Part shown: positions 9,308 through 24,295 of the stretch, in pieces
How positions within the stretch are numbered: position 1 is the first letter of the stretch
Layout of the letters: each line of letters opens with the position of its first letter
Assembly: GCA_907163375.1 (NCBI GenBank)
Contig: CAJQUW010013662.1
Coordinates: 279,968-343,967, forward strand
DNA from: Prostheceraeus crozeri
Lineage: Eukaryota; Platyhelminthes; Polycladida; Euryleptidae
DNA length: 64,000 nt
Direction: 5' to 3'
The notes under the pieces: generated by a model
Told to the model about the DNA's origin: nothing
Databases searched by the model: none
The model's input: the letters and a program-made list of their open reading frames with translations, nothing else
Program-made: the position numbers and the translations under genes

Positions 9308-10059
9308 CAGGGAGTCGGAGTCCTATCATTTTGAGAGGACTCCGACTCCGCGGTTGATAGGACTCCGACTCCGGATGGCCAATATATAAAGCCTAGTTTT
9401 TGAAAAATTAACTGGCAACCTACATCATAGATCATTATAGGCTTGCCTGAACCTATCTTTAGTGATCATTGCTGTATCAATTATCAATAATTTTCGATGA
9501 TTGTTTATCAAATGTCACCTTAAGTTGGATGCATACGACTCGGCTCCTCCCATCTTCTTGATGCGTGCTTCATACCGTTTTTCTCTCAGTTAGGAAATCC
9601 CCATCCTTCTCCAAAAAATATGAGTTTACTTTCGATTTTAATATGCGCTTTGGAGGACCCATCGCACACGATTAAAACGTGAGGGTAAGATGCAATGTTC
9701 TCAAACAAACTAGTATTTCATTTTTGTTTCTGATGTGACCTTTGGCGCAGGTGTGATCGAGGCTAGGAAGGCTTGTCTTCTCTACTAAATCACCGAGTGA
9801 AAAGACAATCCTTTTCTCACTATCACGGGTCATTCCTTCAACTATTTCAAGCTTTGCAAGCACTGCTGTCTCTGTACTTTTGTTTGACGGAGAAAGTTGA
9901 CATCAAGACACTGACAGCTATATGCACGAGAATAAATAATTTGTTTGTATTATATTTCGGGTCTTGTTATAGACCGGATTCTGGAGTCCTATCATTTGAT
10001 AGGACTCCGACTCCAGCAAAAATGACAGGACTCCGGGACTCCGACTCCACATCCCTGCT
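9308..10059. mobile_element. hAT-like non-autonomous element, about 750 bp
   Basis: The left end reads cagggagtcggagtcc. The reverse complement of the right end reads cagggatgtggagtcgg. The two agree apart from a 6-bp gap on the left. Both ends hold several further copies of actccgactcc and cctatca. The 5-bp sequence cttct directly abuts the element on both sides, as expected for a target-site duplication in some hAT subgroups (8 bp is more usual). No transposase is recognised inside, and the open frame on the minus strand at 9,863-9,672 has no known motif. Confidence 0.6.
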
Positions 10060-10431
10060 TCTAATGCAGTCGCAATATATTGTGAAGAGTTAATCTTTAT
10101 CATTTTTTGCATAAAAATAGCAGATTTTTGATCGTGCAGGCAAAACGAAGATCAGACCATTTCAAATTACAAAGCAAATCTATCATTCATAAGCTATTCA
10201 ACTACTACGAGTCTGAAATTTTTGTATTAGTTTGATATTCTCGACACAGCAAAAAAATTGCGGACTTCTCAAAAAGACCATTGTGGCACTTATCGCGTTT
10301 TACATATAAACTCTTCATATACCGCTAATGCATGTATATTCTAAATGCATGAACACATTAGCGACTTACTGAACTTTTTTTATATCGATCACCATTTTGC
10401 TCTGGTCTAATTTATTCATAAGCGACGTGGT
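10060..10431. other. No gene seen between hAT-like element and satellite
   Basis: AT-rich unique-looking DNA. Nothing resembling a satellite unit appears until ggtcacttcatcgaaaag at 10,432. Confidence 0.5.
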
Positions 10432-11864
10432 AGGTCACTTCATCGAAAAGATCAACTCATCGAAAATAAATGGGTTCATTTCATCAACAGATCGCTTCAT
10501 CAACAGGTCCATTTCATCAACAGATCGCTTCATCGACATATCGCATCATCAATAGGTCCACTTCATCGACAGGTCGCTTCATCGAAAGGTCGCTTCATCA
10601 ACAGATCGCTTCATCAACAGGTCCATTTCATCAACAGGTCGCTTCATTTCAAGCTCGCTTCATCAACAGATCGCTTCATTAATAGAACGCTTCATCGACA
10701 GGTCGATTCATCAACAGGTCACTTCATTGACAGGTCGCTTGATCGACAGGTCACTTCATCAACAGGTCGCTTGATCGACAGGTCCATTTCATCAACAGGT
10801 CGCCTCATCGACAGATCGTTTCATCAACCCGTCCATTTCATCGACAAGTCGCTTCATCAACAGGTCACTTTTTCGACAGGGCACTTCATCGACAGGTCCT
10901 TCATCGACAGATCGCTTCATCAACAGGTCCATTTCATCGGCAGGTCGTTTCATCAACAGGTCTCTTCATCAACAGATCGCTTCATCGATGTGTCGCTTCA
11001 TCGACAGGCCCAATTCATCAAAAGGTCGCTTGATCGTCCGGTTCATTTCATCAACAGGTCGCTTCATCGACAGGTCGCTTCATCAACAGGTACATTTCAT
11101 TAACAGATCGCTTCATCAACAGGTCGCTTCATCGAGAGGTTGCTCCATCAACAGGTCCATTTCATCGACAGATCGCTTCATCAAACGTCCATTTCATCAA
11201 CAGGTCGTTTCATCTCAAGTTCGCTTCATCAACAGATTGCTTCAGCGATGGATCGCTTCATTAGCAGATCGCTTCATCAACAGGTCGCTTCATCAACCGG
11301 TACATTTCATCAACAGATCGCTTCTTCGACACGTCCACTTCATCAACAGGTCGCTTGGTCAACAGGTCGCTTCATTGACAGTTCTATTTCATCAACAGGT
11401 CGCATCGTCAACAGGTCACTTCATCAATAGATCGCTTCATCAACAGGTCCTTCATCAATAGATCGCTTCATCAACAGGTCGCTTCTTCAACAGGTCCATT
11501 TCATCAACAGACTGCTTCATCAACACATCGTTTCATCAACAGATCGCCTCATCGACATATCGCTTCACCAACAGGTCGCTTCTTCGACAGGTCACCTCAT
11601 GGACAGATCGCCTCATCAACAGATCGCTTCATCAACAGGTCCATTTCATCAATAGGTCGCTTCACCTCAAAGTCGCTTTATCAATCGATCGCTTCATCGA
11701 CAGGTCGATTCATCAACAGGTCGTTTTATCGATAGGTCGCTTCATCGACAGGTCGCTTCATCAACTGGTCGCTTCGTCAACAGATCGCCCCATTAACAGG
11801 TCCATTTCATCGACAGGTCGCTTTATCAACAGGTCGCTTCATTGACAGGTCCTTTCATTGACAC

Positions 11865-12011
11865 GTGCATGATGCTCGCTCGAAGATCATCGTGCATTCA
11901 TATATATTTATTAAAGACATTATTTACTCACTATTTCAAGCTAAGATGTCTTTGAGCGACTCCTTCATTATACATGTATCTTAAGACATTCAATGATCAA
12001 ATTACATGTAC
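11865..12011. repeat. Array spacer, class A (first of six copies)
   Basis: A unit of about 147 bp, unrelated to the 16-mer, starts gtgcatgatgctcgctcgaa and ends aaattacatgtacc just before the next CATCAACAGG. Class A copies start near 11,865, 14,931, 15,972, 17,193, 20,391 and 21,533. They are nearly identical and confined to the left third of the array. The spacer contains an AT-rich core (catatatatttattaaag) and inverted repeats: GCATGATG with CATCGTGC across 13 bases, and ATGTCTT (11946-11952) with AAGACAT (11983-11989). Confidence 0.9.
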
Positions 12012-15000
12012 CATCAACAGGTCGCTTCATCGACAGGTCGCTTGATCAACTGGTCGCTTCATCAACAGACCGCCTAATCAGCAGGTCCAATTCATCGACA
12101 ATTCGCTTCATCAACAGGTCGAATCATCAAAAGATCGCTTCATCAACAGGTTCATTTCGCCGACAGGTCGCTTCATCAACAGGTGGCTTCATCGACAGAT
12201 CGCTTTATCAACAGATCGCTTCATCAACTGGTCGCTTCATCAACAGATCGCTTCATCAACAGCTCCACTTCATCAACAGGTCGCACCGTCAACAGCTCGC
12301 TTCATCGACAATTCGCCTCATCAACAGGTCGCTTCATCAATAGATCGCTTCATCAACAGGTACATTTCATCGACAGCTCGCTTCCTCAACAGCTATATTT
12401 CATCAACAGACTGCTTCATCAACACATCACTTCATCAACTGATCGCTTCATCAACAGATCACTTCATCGATGGTCTCTTCATCAACAGGTCGCTCTATCG
12501 ACTGATCGCTTCATCGACATGTCGCTTCATCAACAAGTTGCTTCATCAACAGATCGCTTCATCAAGAGGTTCATTTCATCGACAGATCGCTTCATCAACA
12601 GATCGCTTCATCGGCAGGTTGCTTCATCAACGGACCGCTTTATCAACCGATCGCTTCATCAACAGGTTCATTTCATCAACAGATCGCTGCATCGACAGAT
12701 CGCTTCGTCAACAGATCACTTCATCAACTGGTCGCTTCATTAACAGATCGCTTCATAACAGACCATTTCATTAACAGGTCGCTTAATCGACAGGTCTATT
12801 TCATCAACAGGTCGCTTCATCAGCAGGTCGAATGATGTACAATTCGCTTCATCAACAGGTCCATTTCATCGACAGTTCGCTTCATCGACATATCGCATCA
12901 TCAATAGGTCCACTTCATCGACAGGTCGCTTCATCGAAAGGTCGCTTCATCAACAGATCGCTTCATCAACAGGTCCACTTCGTCGACAGATCGCTAAATC
13001 AACAGGTCGATTTCATCGACAGGTCGCTTCATCAGCAGGTCGCTTCATCGACAGGTCGCTTCATCAACAGGTCCATTTCATCGACAGGTCGCTTCATCAA
13101 CAGGTACACTTCATCAAGATATTGCTTCATCAACACATCGCTTCATCAACAGATCGCTTCATCGACACATCGCTTCACCAACAGATTGATTAATCAAAAG
13201 GTCCATTTCATCAACAGGTCGCTTCATCTCAAGGTTGCTTCATCAATAGATCGCTTCATCGACAGATCGCTTCATCAACAGGTCGTTTCATCAACAGGTC
13301 GCTTCATCAACAGATCTCGTCATCGATGGGTCGCTTCATCGACAGGTCCATTTCATCAAAAGGTCGCTTGATGGACAGGTCACTTCTTCGACAGGTCACT
13401 TCATTGACACATCGCTTCATCAACAGGTCGCTTGATTGACAGGTCCATTTCATCAACGGGTCGCTTCATCGACATGTCGCTTCATCAACAGGTTCATTCC
13501 ATCAAAAGGTCGCTTGATCGACAGGTCACTTCATCAACAGATCGCCCCATGAACAGGTCGCTTCATCATTAGGTCGCTTCATCAACAGATCGCTTCATCG
13601 ATGGGTCGCTTCATCGACAGGTCCATTTCATCAAAAGGTCGCTTGATCGACAGGTCACTTCATCAACAGGTCGCTTCGTCAACAGATCGCTTCATCAACA
13701 GATCGCCTCATCAACAGGTCGCTTCATCGATGGGTCGCTTCATCGACAGGTCCATTTCATCAATTGGTCGCTTGATCGACAGGTCCACTTCATCAACAGG
13801 TCGCTTCATCGACAGGTCGCATCATCAGCAGGCACATTTCATTAACAGATCGCTTCATCGACAGGTCGCTTCATCGAGAGGTTGCTTCATCAACAGGTCC
13901 ATTTCATCAACAGGTCGCTTCATTTCAAGCTCGCTTCATCAACAGATCGCTTCATTAATAGAACGCTTCATCGACAGGTCGATTCATCAACAGGTCGCTT
14001 CATTGACAGGTCGCTTGATCGACAGGTCACTTCATCAACAGGTCGCTTGATCGACAGGTCCATTTCATCAACAGGTCGCCTCATCGACAGAACGTTTCAT
14101 CAACCGTCCATTTCATCGACAAGTCGCTTCATCAATAGGTCACTTTTTCGACAGGGCACTTCATCGACAGGTCCTTCATCGACAGATTGCTTCATCAACA
14201 GGTCCATTTCATCGACAGGTCGCTTCATCAACAGGTCTCTTCATCAACAGGTCGCTTCATCGATGTGTCGCTTCATCGACAGGTCCATTTCAGCAAAAGG
14301 TCGCTTGATCGTCCGGTTCATTTCATCAACAGGTCGCTTCATCGACAGGTCGCTTCATCAACAGGTACATTTCATTAACAGATCGCTTCATCAACAGGTC
14401 GCTTCATCGAGAGGTTGCTCCATCAACAGGTCCATTTCATCAACAGATCGCTTCTTCGACACGTCCACTTCATCAACAGGTCGCTTGGTCAACAGGTCGC
14501 TTCATTGACAGTTCTATTTCATCAACAGGTCGCATCGTCAACAGGTCGCTTCATCAACAGGTCCTTCATCAATAGATCGCTTCATCAACAGGTCGCTTCT
14601 TCAACAGGTCCATTTCATCAACAGACTGCTTCATCAACACATCGTTTCATCAACAGATCGCCTCATCGACATATCGCTTCACCAACAGGTCGCTTCTTCG
14701 ACAGGTCACCTCATGGACAGATCGCTTCATCAACAGATCGCTTCATCAACAGGTCCATTTCATCAACAGGTCGCTTCACCTCAAAGTCGCTTTATCAATC
14801 GATCGCTTCATCGACAGGTCGATTCATCAACAGGTCGTTTTATCGATAGGTCGCTTCATCAACTGGTCGCTTCGTCAACAGATCGCCCCATTAACAGCTC
14901 CATTTCTTCGACAGGTCCTTTCATTGACACGTGCATGATGCTCGCTCGAAGATCATCGTGCATTCATATATATTTATTAAAGACATTATTTACTCACTAT

Positions 15001-18000
15001 TTCAAGCTAAGATGTCTTTGAGCGACTCCTTCATTATACATGTATCTTAAGACATTCAATGATCAAATTACATGTACCATCAACAGGTCGCTTCATCGAC
15101 AGGTCGCTTGATCAACTGGTCGCTTCATCAACAGACCGCTTAATCAGCAGGTCCAATTTCATCAACCCGTCCATTTCATCGACAAGTCGCTTCATCAACA
15201 GGTCACTTTTTCGACAGGGTACTTCATCGACAGGTCCTTCATCGACAGATCGCTTCATCAACAGGTCCATTTCATCTACAGGTCGCTTCATCAACAGGTC
15301 TCTTCATCGACAGATCGCTTCATCAATGTGTCGCTTCATCGATGTGTCGCTTCATCAACTAGTTGCTTCATCAACAGATCGCTTCATCAACAGGTACATT
15401 TCATTAACAGATCACTTCATCAACAGGTCGCTTCATCGAGAGGTTGCTCCATCAACAGGTCCATTTCATCGACCGATCGCTTCATCAAACGTCCATTTCA
15501 TCAACAGGTCGTTTCATCTCAAGTTCGCTTCATCAACAGATTGCTTCATCGATGGATCGCTTCATAGCAGATCGCTTCATCAACAGGTCGCTTCATCAAC
15601 AGATCGCTTCTTCGACACGTCCACTTCATCAACAGGTCGCATCGTCAACAGGTTGCTTCATCGACAATTCGCTTCATCAACAGGTCCTTCATCAATAGAT
15701 CGCTTCATCAACAGGTCCTTCATCAACAGATCGCTTCATCAACAGGTCCATTTCATCAACAGGTCGCTTCACCTCAAAGTCGCTTTATCAATCGATCGCT
15801 TCATCGACAGGTCGATTCATCAACAGGTCGTTTTATCGATAGGTCGCTTCATCGACAGGTCGCTTCATCAACTGGTCGCTTCGTCAACAGATCGCCCCAT
15901 TAACAGGTCCATTTCATCGACAGGTCGCTTTATCAACAGGTCGCTTCATCGACAGATCCATTCATTGACACGTGCATGATGCTCGCTCGAAGATCATCGT
16001 GCATTCATATATATTTATTAAAGACATTATTTACTCACTATTTCAAGCTAAGATGTCTTTGAGCGACTCCTTCATTACACATGTATCTTAAGACATTCAA
16101 TGATCAAATTACATGTACCATCAACAGGTCGCTTCATCGACAGGTCGCTTGATCAACTGGTCGCTTCATCAACAGACCGCTTAATCAGCAGGTCCAATTC
16201 ATCGACAATTCGCTTCATCAACAGGTCGCATCATCAAAAGATCGCTTCATCAACAGGTTCATTTCGCCGACAGGTCGCTTCATCAACAGGTGGCTTCATC
16301 GACAGATCGCTTTATCAACAGATCGCTTCATCAACTGGTCGCTTCATCAACAGATCGCTTCATGAACAGCTCCACTTCATCAACAGGTCGCACAATCAAC
16401 AGCTCGCTTTATCGAGAATTCGCCTCATCAACAGGTCGCTTCATCAATAGATCGCTTCATCAACAGGTACATTTCATCGACAGCTCGCTTCCTCAACAGC
16501 TATATTTCATCAACAGACTGCTTCATCAACACATCACTTCATCAACTGATCGCTTCATCAATAGATCACTTCATCGATGGTCTCTTCATCAACAGGTCGC
16601 TCTATCGACTGATCGCTTCATCGACATGTCGTTTCATCAACAAGTTACTTCATCAACAGATCGCCTCATCAAGAGGTTCATTTCATCGACAGATCACTTC
16701 ATCAACATGTTCATTTCATCAACAAGTCGCTTCATCAACAGGTCCTTCATCAATAGATCGCTTCATCAACAGGTCGCTTCTTCAACAGGTCCATTTCATC
16801 AACACATCGTTTCATCAACAGATCGCCTCATCGAGAGATCGCTTCACCAACAGGTCCATTTCATCAACAGGTTGCTTCACCTCAAAGTCGCTTTATCAAT
16901 CGATCGCTTCATCGACAGGTCGATTCATCAACTGGTCGTTTTATCGATAGGTCGCTTCATCAACTGGTCGCTTCGTCAACAGATCCATTTCATCAACAGG
17001 TCGCTTCACCTCAAAGTCGCTTTATCAATCGATCGCTTGATCGACAGGTCGATTCATCAACAGGTCGTTTTATCGATAGGTCGCTTCATCAACTGGTCGC
17101 TTCGTCAACAGATCGCCCCATTAACAGGTCCATTTCATCGACAGGTCGCTTTATCAACAGGTCCATTTCTTCGACAGGTCCTTTCATTGACACGTGCATG
17201 ATGCTCGCTCGAAGATCATCGTGCATTCATATATATTTATTAAAGACATTATTTACTCACTATTTCAAGCTAAGATGTCTTTGAGCGACTCCTTCATTAT
17301 ACATGTATCTTAAGACATTCAATGATCAAATTACATGTACCATCAACAGGTCGCTTCATCGACAGGTCGCTTGATCAACTGGTCGCTTCATCAACAGACC
17401 GCCTAATCAGCAGGTCCAATTCATCGACAATTCGCTTCATCAACAGGTCGAATCATCAAAAGATCGCTTCATCAACAGGTTCATTTCGCCGACAGGTCGC
17501 TTCATCAACAGGTGGCTTCATCGACAGATCACTTTATCAACAGATCGCTTCATCAACTGGTCGCTTCATCAACAGGTCGCTTCATCAACAGCTCCACTTC
17601 ATCAACAGGTCGCACCGTCAACAGCTCGCTTCATCGACAATTCGCCTCATCAACAGGTCGCTTCATCAATAGATCGCTTCATCAACAGGTACATTTCATC
17701 GACAGCTCGCTTCCTCAACAGCTATATTTCATCAACAGACTGCTTCATCAACACATCACTTCATCAACTGATCGCTTCATCAATAGATCACTTCATCGAT
17801 GGTCTCTTCATCAACAGGTCGCTCTATCGACTGATCGCTTCATCGACATGTCGCTTCATCAACAAGTTGCTTCATCAACAGATCGCTTCATCAAGAGGTT
17901 CATTTCATCGACAGATCGCTTCATCAACAGATCGCTTCATCGGCAGGTCGCTTCATCAACGGACCGCTTTATCAACCGATCGCTTCATCAACAGGTTCAT

Positions 18001-20400
18001 TTCATCAACAGATCCCAGCATCGACAGATCGCTTCATCAACAGATCACTTCATCAACTGGTCGCTTCATTAACAGATCGCTTCATAACCGACCATTTCAT
18101 TAACAGGTCGCTTAATCGACAGGTCTATTTCATCAACAGGTCGCTTCATCAGCAGGTCGAATGATGTACAATTCGCTTCATCAACAGGTCCATTTTATCG
18201 ACAGTTCGCTTCATCGACATATCGCATCATCAATAGGTCCACTTCATCGACAGGGCGCTTCATCGAAAGGTCGCTTCATCAACAGATCGCTTCATCAACA
18301 GGTCCACTTCATCGACAGATCGCTTAATCAACAGGTCGATTTCATCGACAGGTCGCTTCATCAGCAGGTCGCTTCATCGACAAGTCCATTTCATCAACAG
18401 GTCGCTTCATCAACAGGTACATTTCATCAAGATATTGCTTCATCAACACATCGCTTCATCAACAGATCGCCTCATCGACACATCGCTTCACCAACAGATT
18501 GATTAATCAAAAGGTCCATTTCATCAACAGGTCGCTTCATCTCAAGGTTGATTCATCAATAGATCGCTTCATCGACAGATCGCTTCATCAACAGGTCGTT
18601 TCATCAACAGGTCGCTTCATCAACAGATCTCGTCATCGATGGGTCGCTTCATCGACAGGTCCATTTCATCAAAAGGTCGCTTGATCGACAGGTCACTTCA
18701 TCAACAGATCGCCTCATCAACAGGTCGCTTCATCAACAGGTCGCTTCATCAACAGATTGTATCATCGATGGGTCGCTTGATCGACAGGTCCATTTCATGA
18801 AAAGGTCGCTTGATCGACAGGTCACTTCATCAACAGATCGCCCCATCAACAGGTCGCTTCATCAACAGATCGCTTCATCGATAGTTCGCTTCATCGACAG
18901 CTCCATTTCATCAAAAGGTCGCTTGATCGACAGATCGCTTCATCAACAGGTCCATTTCATCGACAGGTCGCTTCATCAACAGGTCCATTTCATCGACAGG
19001 TCGCTTCATCAACAGGTTTCTTCATCAACAGATCGCTTCATCGATGTGTCGCTTCATCGAAGGGTCCATTTCATTAAAAGGTGGCTTGATCGACAGGTCC
19101 ACTTCATCAACAGATCGCTTCATCGACAGGTCGCATCATCAGCAGGCACATTTCATTAACAGATCGCTTCATCGACAGGTCGCTTCATCGAGAGGTTGCT
19201 TCATCAACAGGTCCATTTCATTAACAGGTCGCTTCATTTCAAGCTCGCTTCATCAACAGATCGCTTCATTAATAGAACGCTTCATCGACAGGTCGATTCA
19301 TCAACAGGTCGCTTCATTGTTAGGTCGCTTGATCGACAGGTCACTTCATCAACAGGTCGCTTGATCGACAGGTCCATTTCATCAACAGGTCGCCTGATCG
19401 ACAGATCGTTTCATCAACCCGTCCATTTCATCGACAAGTCGCCTCATCAACAGGTCACTTTTTCGACAGGGCACTTCATCGACAGGTCCTTCATCGACAG
19501 ATCGCTTCATCAACAGGTCCATTTCATCGACAGGTCGCTTCATCAACAGATCGCTTCATCGATGTGTCGCTTCATCGACAGGTCCATTTCATCAAAAGGT
19601 CGCTTGATCGTCCGGTTCATTTCTTCAACAAGTCGCTTCATCAACAGGTACATTTCATTAACAGATCGCTTCATCAACAGGTCGCTTCATCGAGAGGTTG
19701 CTCCATCAACAGGTCCATTTCATCGACAGATCGCTTCATCAAACGTCTATCTCATCAACAGGTCGTTTCATCTCAAGTTCGCTTCATCAACAGATTGCTT
19801 AATCGATGGATCGCTTCATTAGCAGATCGCTTCATCAACAGGTCACTTCATGAACCGGTACATTTCATCAACAGATCGCTTATTCGACACGTCCACTTCA
19901 TCAACAGGTCGCTTGGTCAACAGGTCGCTTCATTGACAGTTCTATTTCATCAACAGGTCGCATCGTCAACAGGTCGCTTCATCAACAGGTCCTTCATCAA
20001 TAGATCGCTTCATCAACATGTCGCTTCTTCAACAGGTCCATTTCATCAACAGACTGCTTCATCAACACATCGTTTCATCAACAGATCGCCTCATCGACAG
20101 ATCGCTTCACCAACAGGTCGCTTCTTCGACAGGTCACCTCATGGACAGATCGCGTCATCAACAGATCGCTTCATCAACAGGTCCATTTCATCAACAGGTC
20201 ACTTCACCTCAAAGTCGCTTTATCAATCGATCGCTTCATCGGCAGGTCGATTCATCAACAGGTCGTTTTATCGATAGGTCGCTTCATCAACTGGTCGCTT
20301 CGTCAACAGATCGCCCCATTAACAGGTCCATTTCATCGACAGGTCGCTTTATCAACAGGTCGCTTCATTGACAGGTCCTTTCATTGACACGTGCATGATG
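11993..20400. repeat. Older duplication in the left part of the array (offset about 5.3 kb)
   Basis: The block around 11,993-13,370 recurs at 17,322-18,690 (offset 5,329). The block around 13,882-14,500 recurs near 19,196 (offset 5,314). Shorter related copies start at 15,059, 16,100 and 20,519. Matches are high but carry more substitutions and small rearrangements than the 3,513-bp pair, so this is likely older. Confidence 0.7.
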
Positions 20401-23400
20401 CTCGCTCGAAGATCATCGTGCATTCATATATATTTATTAAAGACATCATTTACTCACTATTTCAAGCTAAGATGTCTTTGAGCGACTCCTTCATTATACA
20501 TGTATCTTAAGACATTCAATGATCAAATTACATGTACCATCAACAGGTCGCTTCATCGACAAGTCGCTTGATCAACTGGTCGCTTCATCAACAGACCGCC
20601 TAATCAGCAGGTCCAATTCATCGACAATTCGCTTCATCAACAGGTCGAATAATCAAAAGATCGCTTCATCAACAGGTTCATTTCGCCGACAGGTCGCTTC
20701 ATCAAAAGATCGCTTCATCAACAGGTTCATTTCGCCGACAGGTCGCTTCATCAACAGGTGGCTTCATCGACAGATCGCTTTATCAACAGATCGCTTCATC
20801 AACTGGTCGCTTCATCAACAGATCGCTTCATCAACAGCTCCACTTCATCAACAGGTCGCACCGTCAACAGCTCGCTTCATCGACAATTCGCTTCATGAAC
20901 AGGTCGCTTCATCAATAGATCGCTTCATCAACAGGTACATTTCATCGACAGCTCGCTTCCTCAACAGCTATATTTCATCAACAGACTGCTTCATCAACAC
21001 ATCACTTCATCAACTGATCGCTTCATCAACAGGTCCATTTCATCTACAGGTCGCTTCACCAACAGGTCTCTTCATCAACAGATCGCTTCATCGAAATGTC
21101 GCTTCATCAACAGATCGCTTCATCAAGAGGTTCATTTCATCGACAGATCACTTCATCAACATGTTCATTTCATCAACAAGTCGCTTCATCAACAGGTCCT
21201 TCATCAATAGATCGTTTCATCAACAGGTCGCTTCTTCAACAGGTCCATTTCATCAACACATCGTTTCATCAACCGATCGCCTCATCGAGAGATCGCTTCA
21301 CCAACAGGTCCATTTCATCAACAGGTCGCTTCACCTCAAAGTCGCTTTATCAATCGATCGCTTCATCGACAGGTCGATTCATCAACAGGTCGTTTTATCG
21401 ATAGGTCGCTTCATCGACAGGTCGCTTCATCAACTGGTCGCTTCGTCAACAGATCGCCCCATTAACAGGTCCATTTCATCGACAGATCGCTTTATCAACA
21501 GGTCGCTTCATCGACAGGTCCATTCATTGACACGTGCATGATGCTCGCTCGAAGATCATCGTGCATTCATATATATTTATTAAAGACATTATTTACTCAC
21601 TATTTCAAGCAAAGATGTCTTTGAGCGACTCCTTCATTATACATGTATCTTAAGACATTCAATGATCAAATTACATGTACCATCAACAGGTCGCTTCATC
21701 GACAAGTCGCTTGATCAACTGGTCGCTTCATCAACAGGTCACCTCATCAACAAGTCCATTTTATCGACAGGTCGCTTCATCGACAGGTCGCTTGATCAAC
21801 TGGCGCTTCATCAACAGACAAACACCTAATCAGCAGGTTCAATTCATCGACAATTCGCTTCATCAACAGGTTCATTTCGCCGACAGGTCGCTTCATCAAC
21901 AGGTGGCTTCATCGACAGATCACTTTATCAACAGATCGCTTCATCAACTGGTCGCTTCATCAACAGCTCCACTTCATCAACAGGTCGCACCGTCAACAGC
22001 TCGCTTTATCGAGAATTCGCCTCATCAACAGGTCGCTTCATCAATAGATCGCTTCATCAACAGGTACATTTCATCGACAGCTCGCTTCCTCAACAGCCAT
22101 ATTTCATCAACAGACTGCTTCATCAACACATCACTTCATCAACTGATCGCTTCATCAACAGGTCCATTTCATCTACAGGTCGCTTCACCAACAGGTCTCT
22201 TCATCAACAGATCGCTTCATCGATGTGTCGCTTCATCAACTAGTTGCTTCATCAACAGATCGCTTCATCAAGAGGTTCATTTCATCGACAGATCACTTCA
22301 TCAACATGTTCATTTCATCAACAGGTACATTTCATCAACAGATCGCTTCATCAACAAATCACTTCATCAACCGATCGCTTCATCAACAGGTTCATTTCAT
22401 CAACAGATCGCTGCATCGACAGATCGCTTCATCAACAGATCACTTCATCAACTGGTCGCTTCATTAACAGATCGCTTCATCAACAGATCATTTCATTAAC
22501 AGGTCGCTTCATCGACAGGTCTATTTCATCAACAGGTCGCTTCATGAACAGGTCGAATGATGCAAAATTCTCTTCATCAAAAGGTCCATTTGATCGACAG
22601 TTCGCTTCATCAACAGGTACAATTCATCAACAGATTGCTTCATTAACACATCGCTTCATCAACAGATCATTTCATCAACAGGTCGCTTCATCGACAGGTC
22701 TATTTCATCAACAGGTCGCATCATCAACAGGCCGAATGATCTACAATTCGCTTCATCTATAGATCGCTTCATCAACATATCGCTTCATCAACAGCTCCAC
22801 TTCATCAACTGGTCGCACCGTCAGCAGCTCGCTTCATTAAAAGGTCGCTTCATCAATAGATCGCTTTATCAACAAGTACATTTCATCGACAGGTCGCTTC
22901 ATCGACAGGTCCATTTCATCGACAAGTCGCTTCATCAACAAATCGCTTCATCAACAGGTCGCTTTATCGGCAGATCGCTTGATCGACAGGGCCATTTCAT
23001 CAACAGGTCACTCTATCCACTGATCGCTTCATCGACATGTCGCTTCATCAACAAGTTGCTTCATCAACAGATCGCTTCATCAAGAGGTTCATTTCATCGA
23101 CAGATCGCTTCATCAACAGATCGCTTCATCGGCAGGTCGCTTCATCAACAGGTCGCTTCATCAACAGATCGCTTTATCAACAGATCGCTTCTTCAACAAG
23201 TCACTTCGTCAACAGATTGCTTCATCAACAGGTCGCTGCATGGACAGATCGTTGCATCAACAGTTCGCTTCATCAACAGATCGCTTCAACAATAGATGCT
23301 TTCATCGACCGATCGCTTCATCAACAGATCGCTTCATGAACATATCGCTTCATCAATAGATCGCTTCATCAACAGGTCCATTTCATCGACAGGTCGCTTC

Positions 23401-24116
23401 ATCAACAAATCGCTTCATCAACACGTCGCTTTATCGACAGATCGCTTGATCGAACGGTCCATTTCATGAACAGGTCGCTTGATCGACAGGTCCATTTAAT
23501 CAACAGGTCGCTTCATCAGCAGGTCGCTTCATCGACAGTTCGCTTCATCAACAGGTCCATTTCATCGAGAAGTCGCATCATCAACAGGTCGCTTCTTCGA
23601 CAGGTCACTTCATCGACAGGTCCATTTCATCAACAGATTCCTTCATCAACAGATCGCTTCATCAACAGATCGCTTCATCAACAGATCATTTCATCAACAG
23701 GCCAGTTTATCGACAACTCCATTTCATCAACAGGTCGCTTCACCAACAGGTCGCTTCATCAATGGATCGCTTTATCAATAGGTCCATTTAATCGACAGGT
23801 CGCTTCATCAACAGGTACAATTCATCAACAGATTTCTTCATCAACACATCCCTTTATCAACAGATCATTCATCACATCGCTTCATCAACAGATCGCTGCA
23901 AAAACAGATCGCTTCGTCAACAGATCACTTCATCAACTGTTCGCTTCATCAACAGATCACCTTATTAATAGATCATTTGATCAACAGGTCGCATCATCAA
24001 CAGGCCGAATAATCTACAATTCGCTTCATCAATAGATCGCTTCATCAACAGGTCCATTACATCGACAGGTCGTTTCATCAACAGGTCGCTTCATCGACAG
24101 GTCGTTTCATTGGCAA

Positions 24117-24295
24117 GTGCATGATGTTATCTCGAAGATTATCGTGCATTCATATATATTCATTAAAGTTATTATAGCTATTAGTTATTAAAGATATTAG
24201 TTATTATTTACTCACTCTTTAAAGCTAAGATGTCTTTGAGCGACTCCTTCATTACAAATGTATCTTAAGACATGTAATAATCAAATTACATACAT
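24117..24295. repeat. Array spacer, class B (first copy, with a local expansion)
   Basis: Class B differs from A at fixed positions: ggctcgaagattatcg, attcattaaag, actctttaaagctacgatg and catgtaataatcaaattacatg. Class B copies start near 24,117, 25,959, 27,981, 29,840, 31,715, 32,748, 33,680, 35,151, 36,373, 38,906, 39,886, 43,957, 52,007, 53,803 and 54,573, and 56,023 is a mixed form. The copy at 24,117 has an extra about 30-bp stretch repeating ttagttatta. Class B also has a perfect 8-bp hairpin, CATGTAAT-aatcaa-ATTACATG, that A and C have lost. Confidence 0.88.

Noticed and set aside
9306-9372. Simple microsatellite (actccgactcc)
   Set aside because: Matching copies occur in inverted order at the other end (9,980-10,059) with CAGGG termini, so terminal repeats of a transposon explain it better.
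20519-21541. 340-codon protein in the satellite (and dozens like it)
   Set aside because: The sequence is a rotation of one 16-residue peptide forced by a stop-free 16-bp repeat, and equally good frames exist in all three phases.
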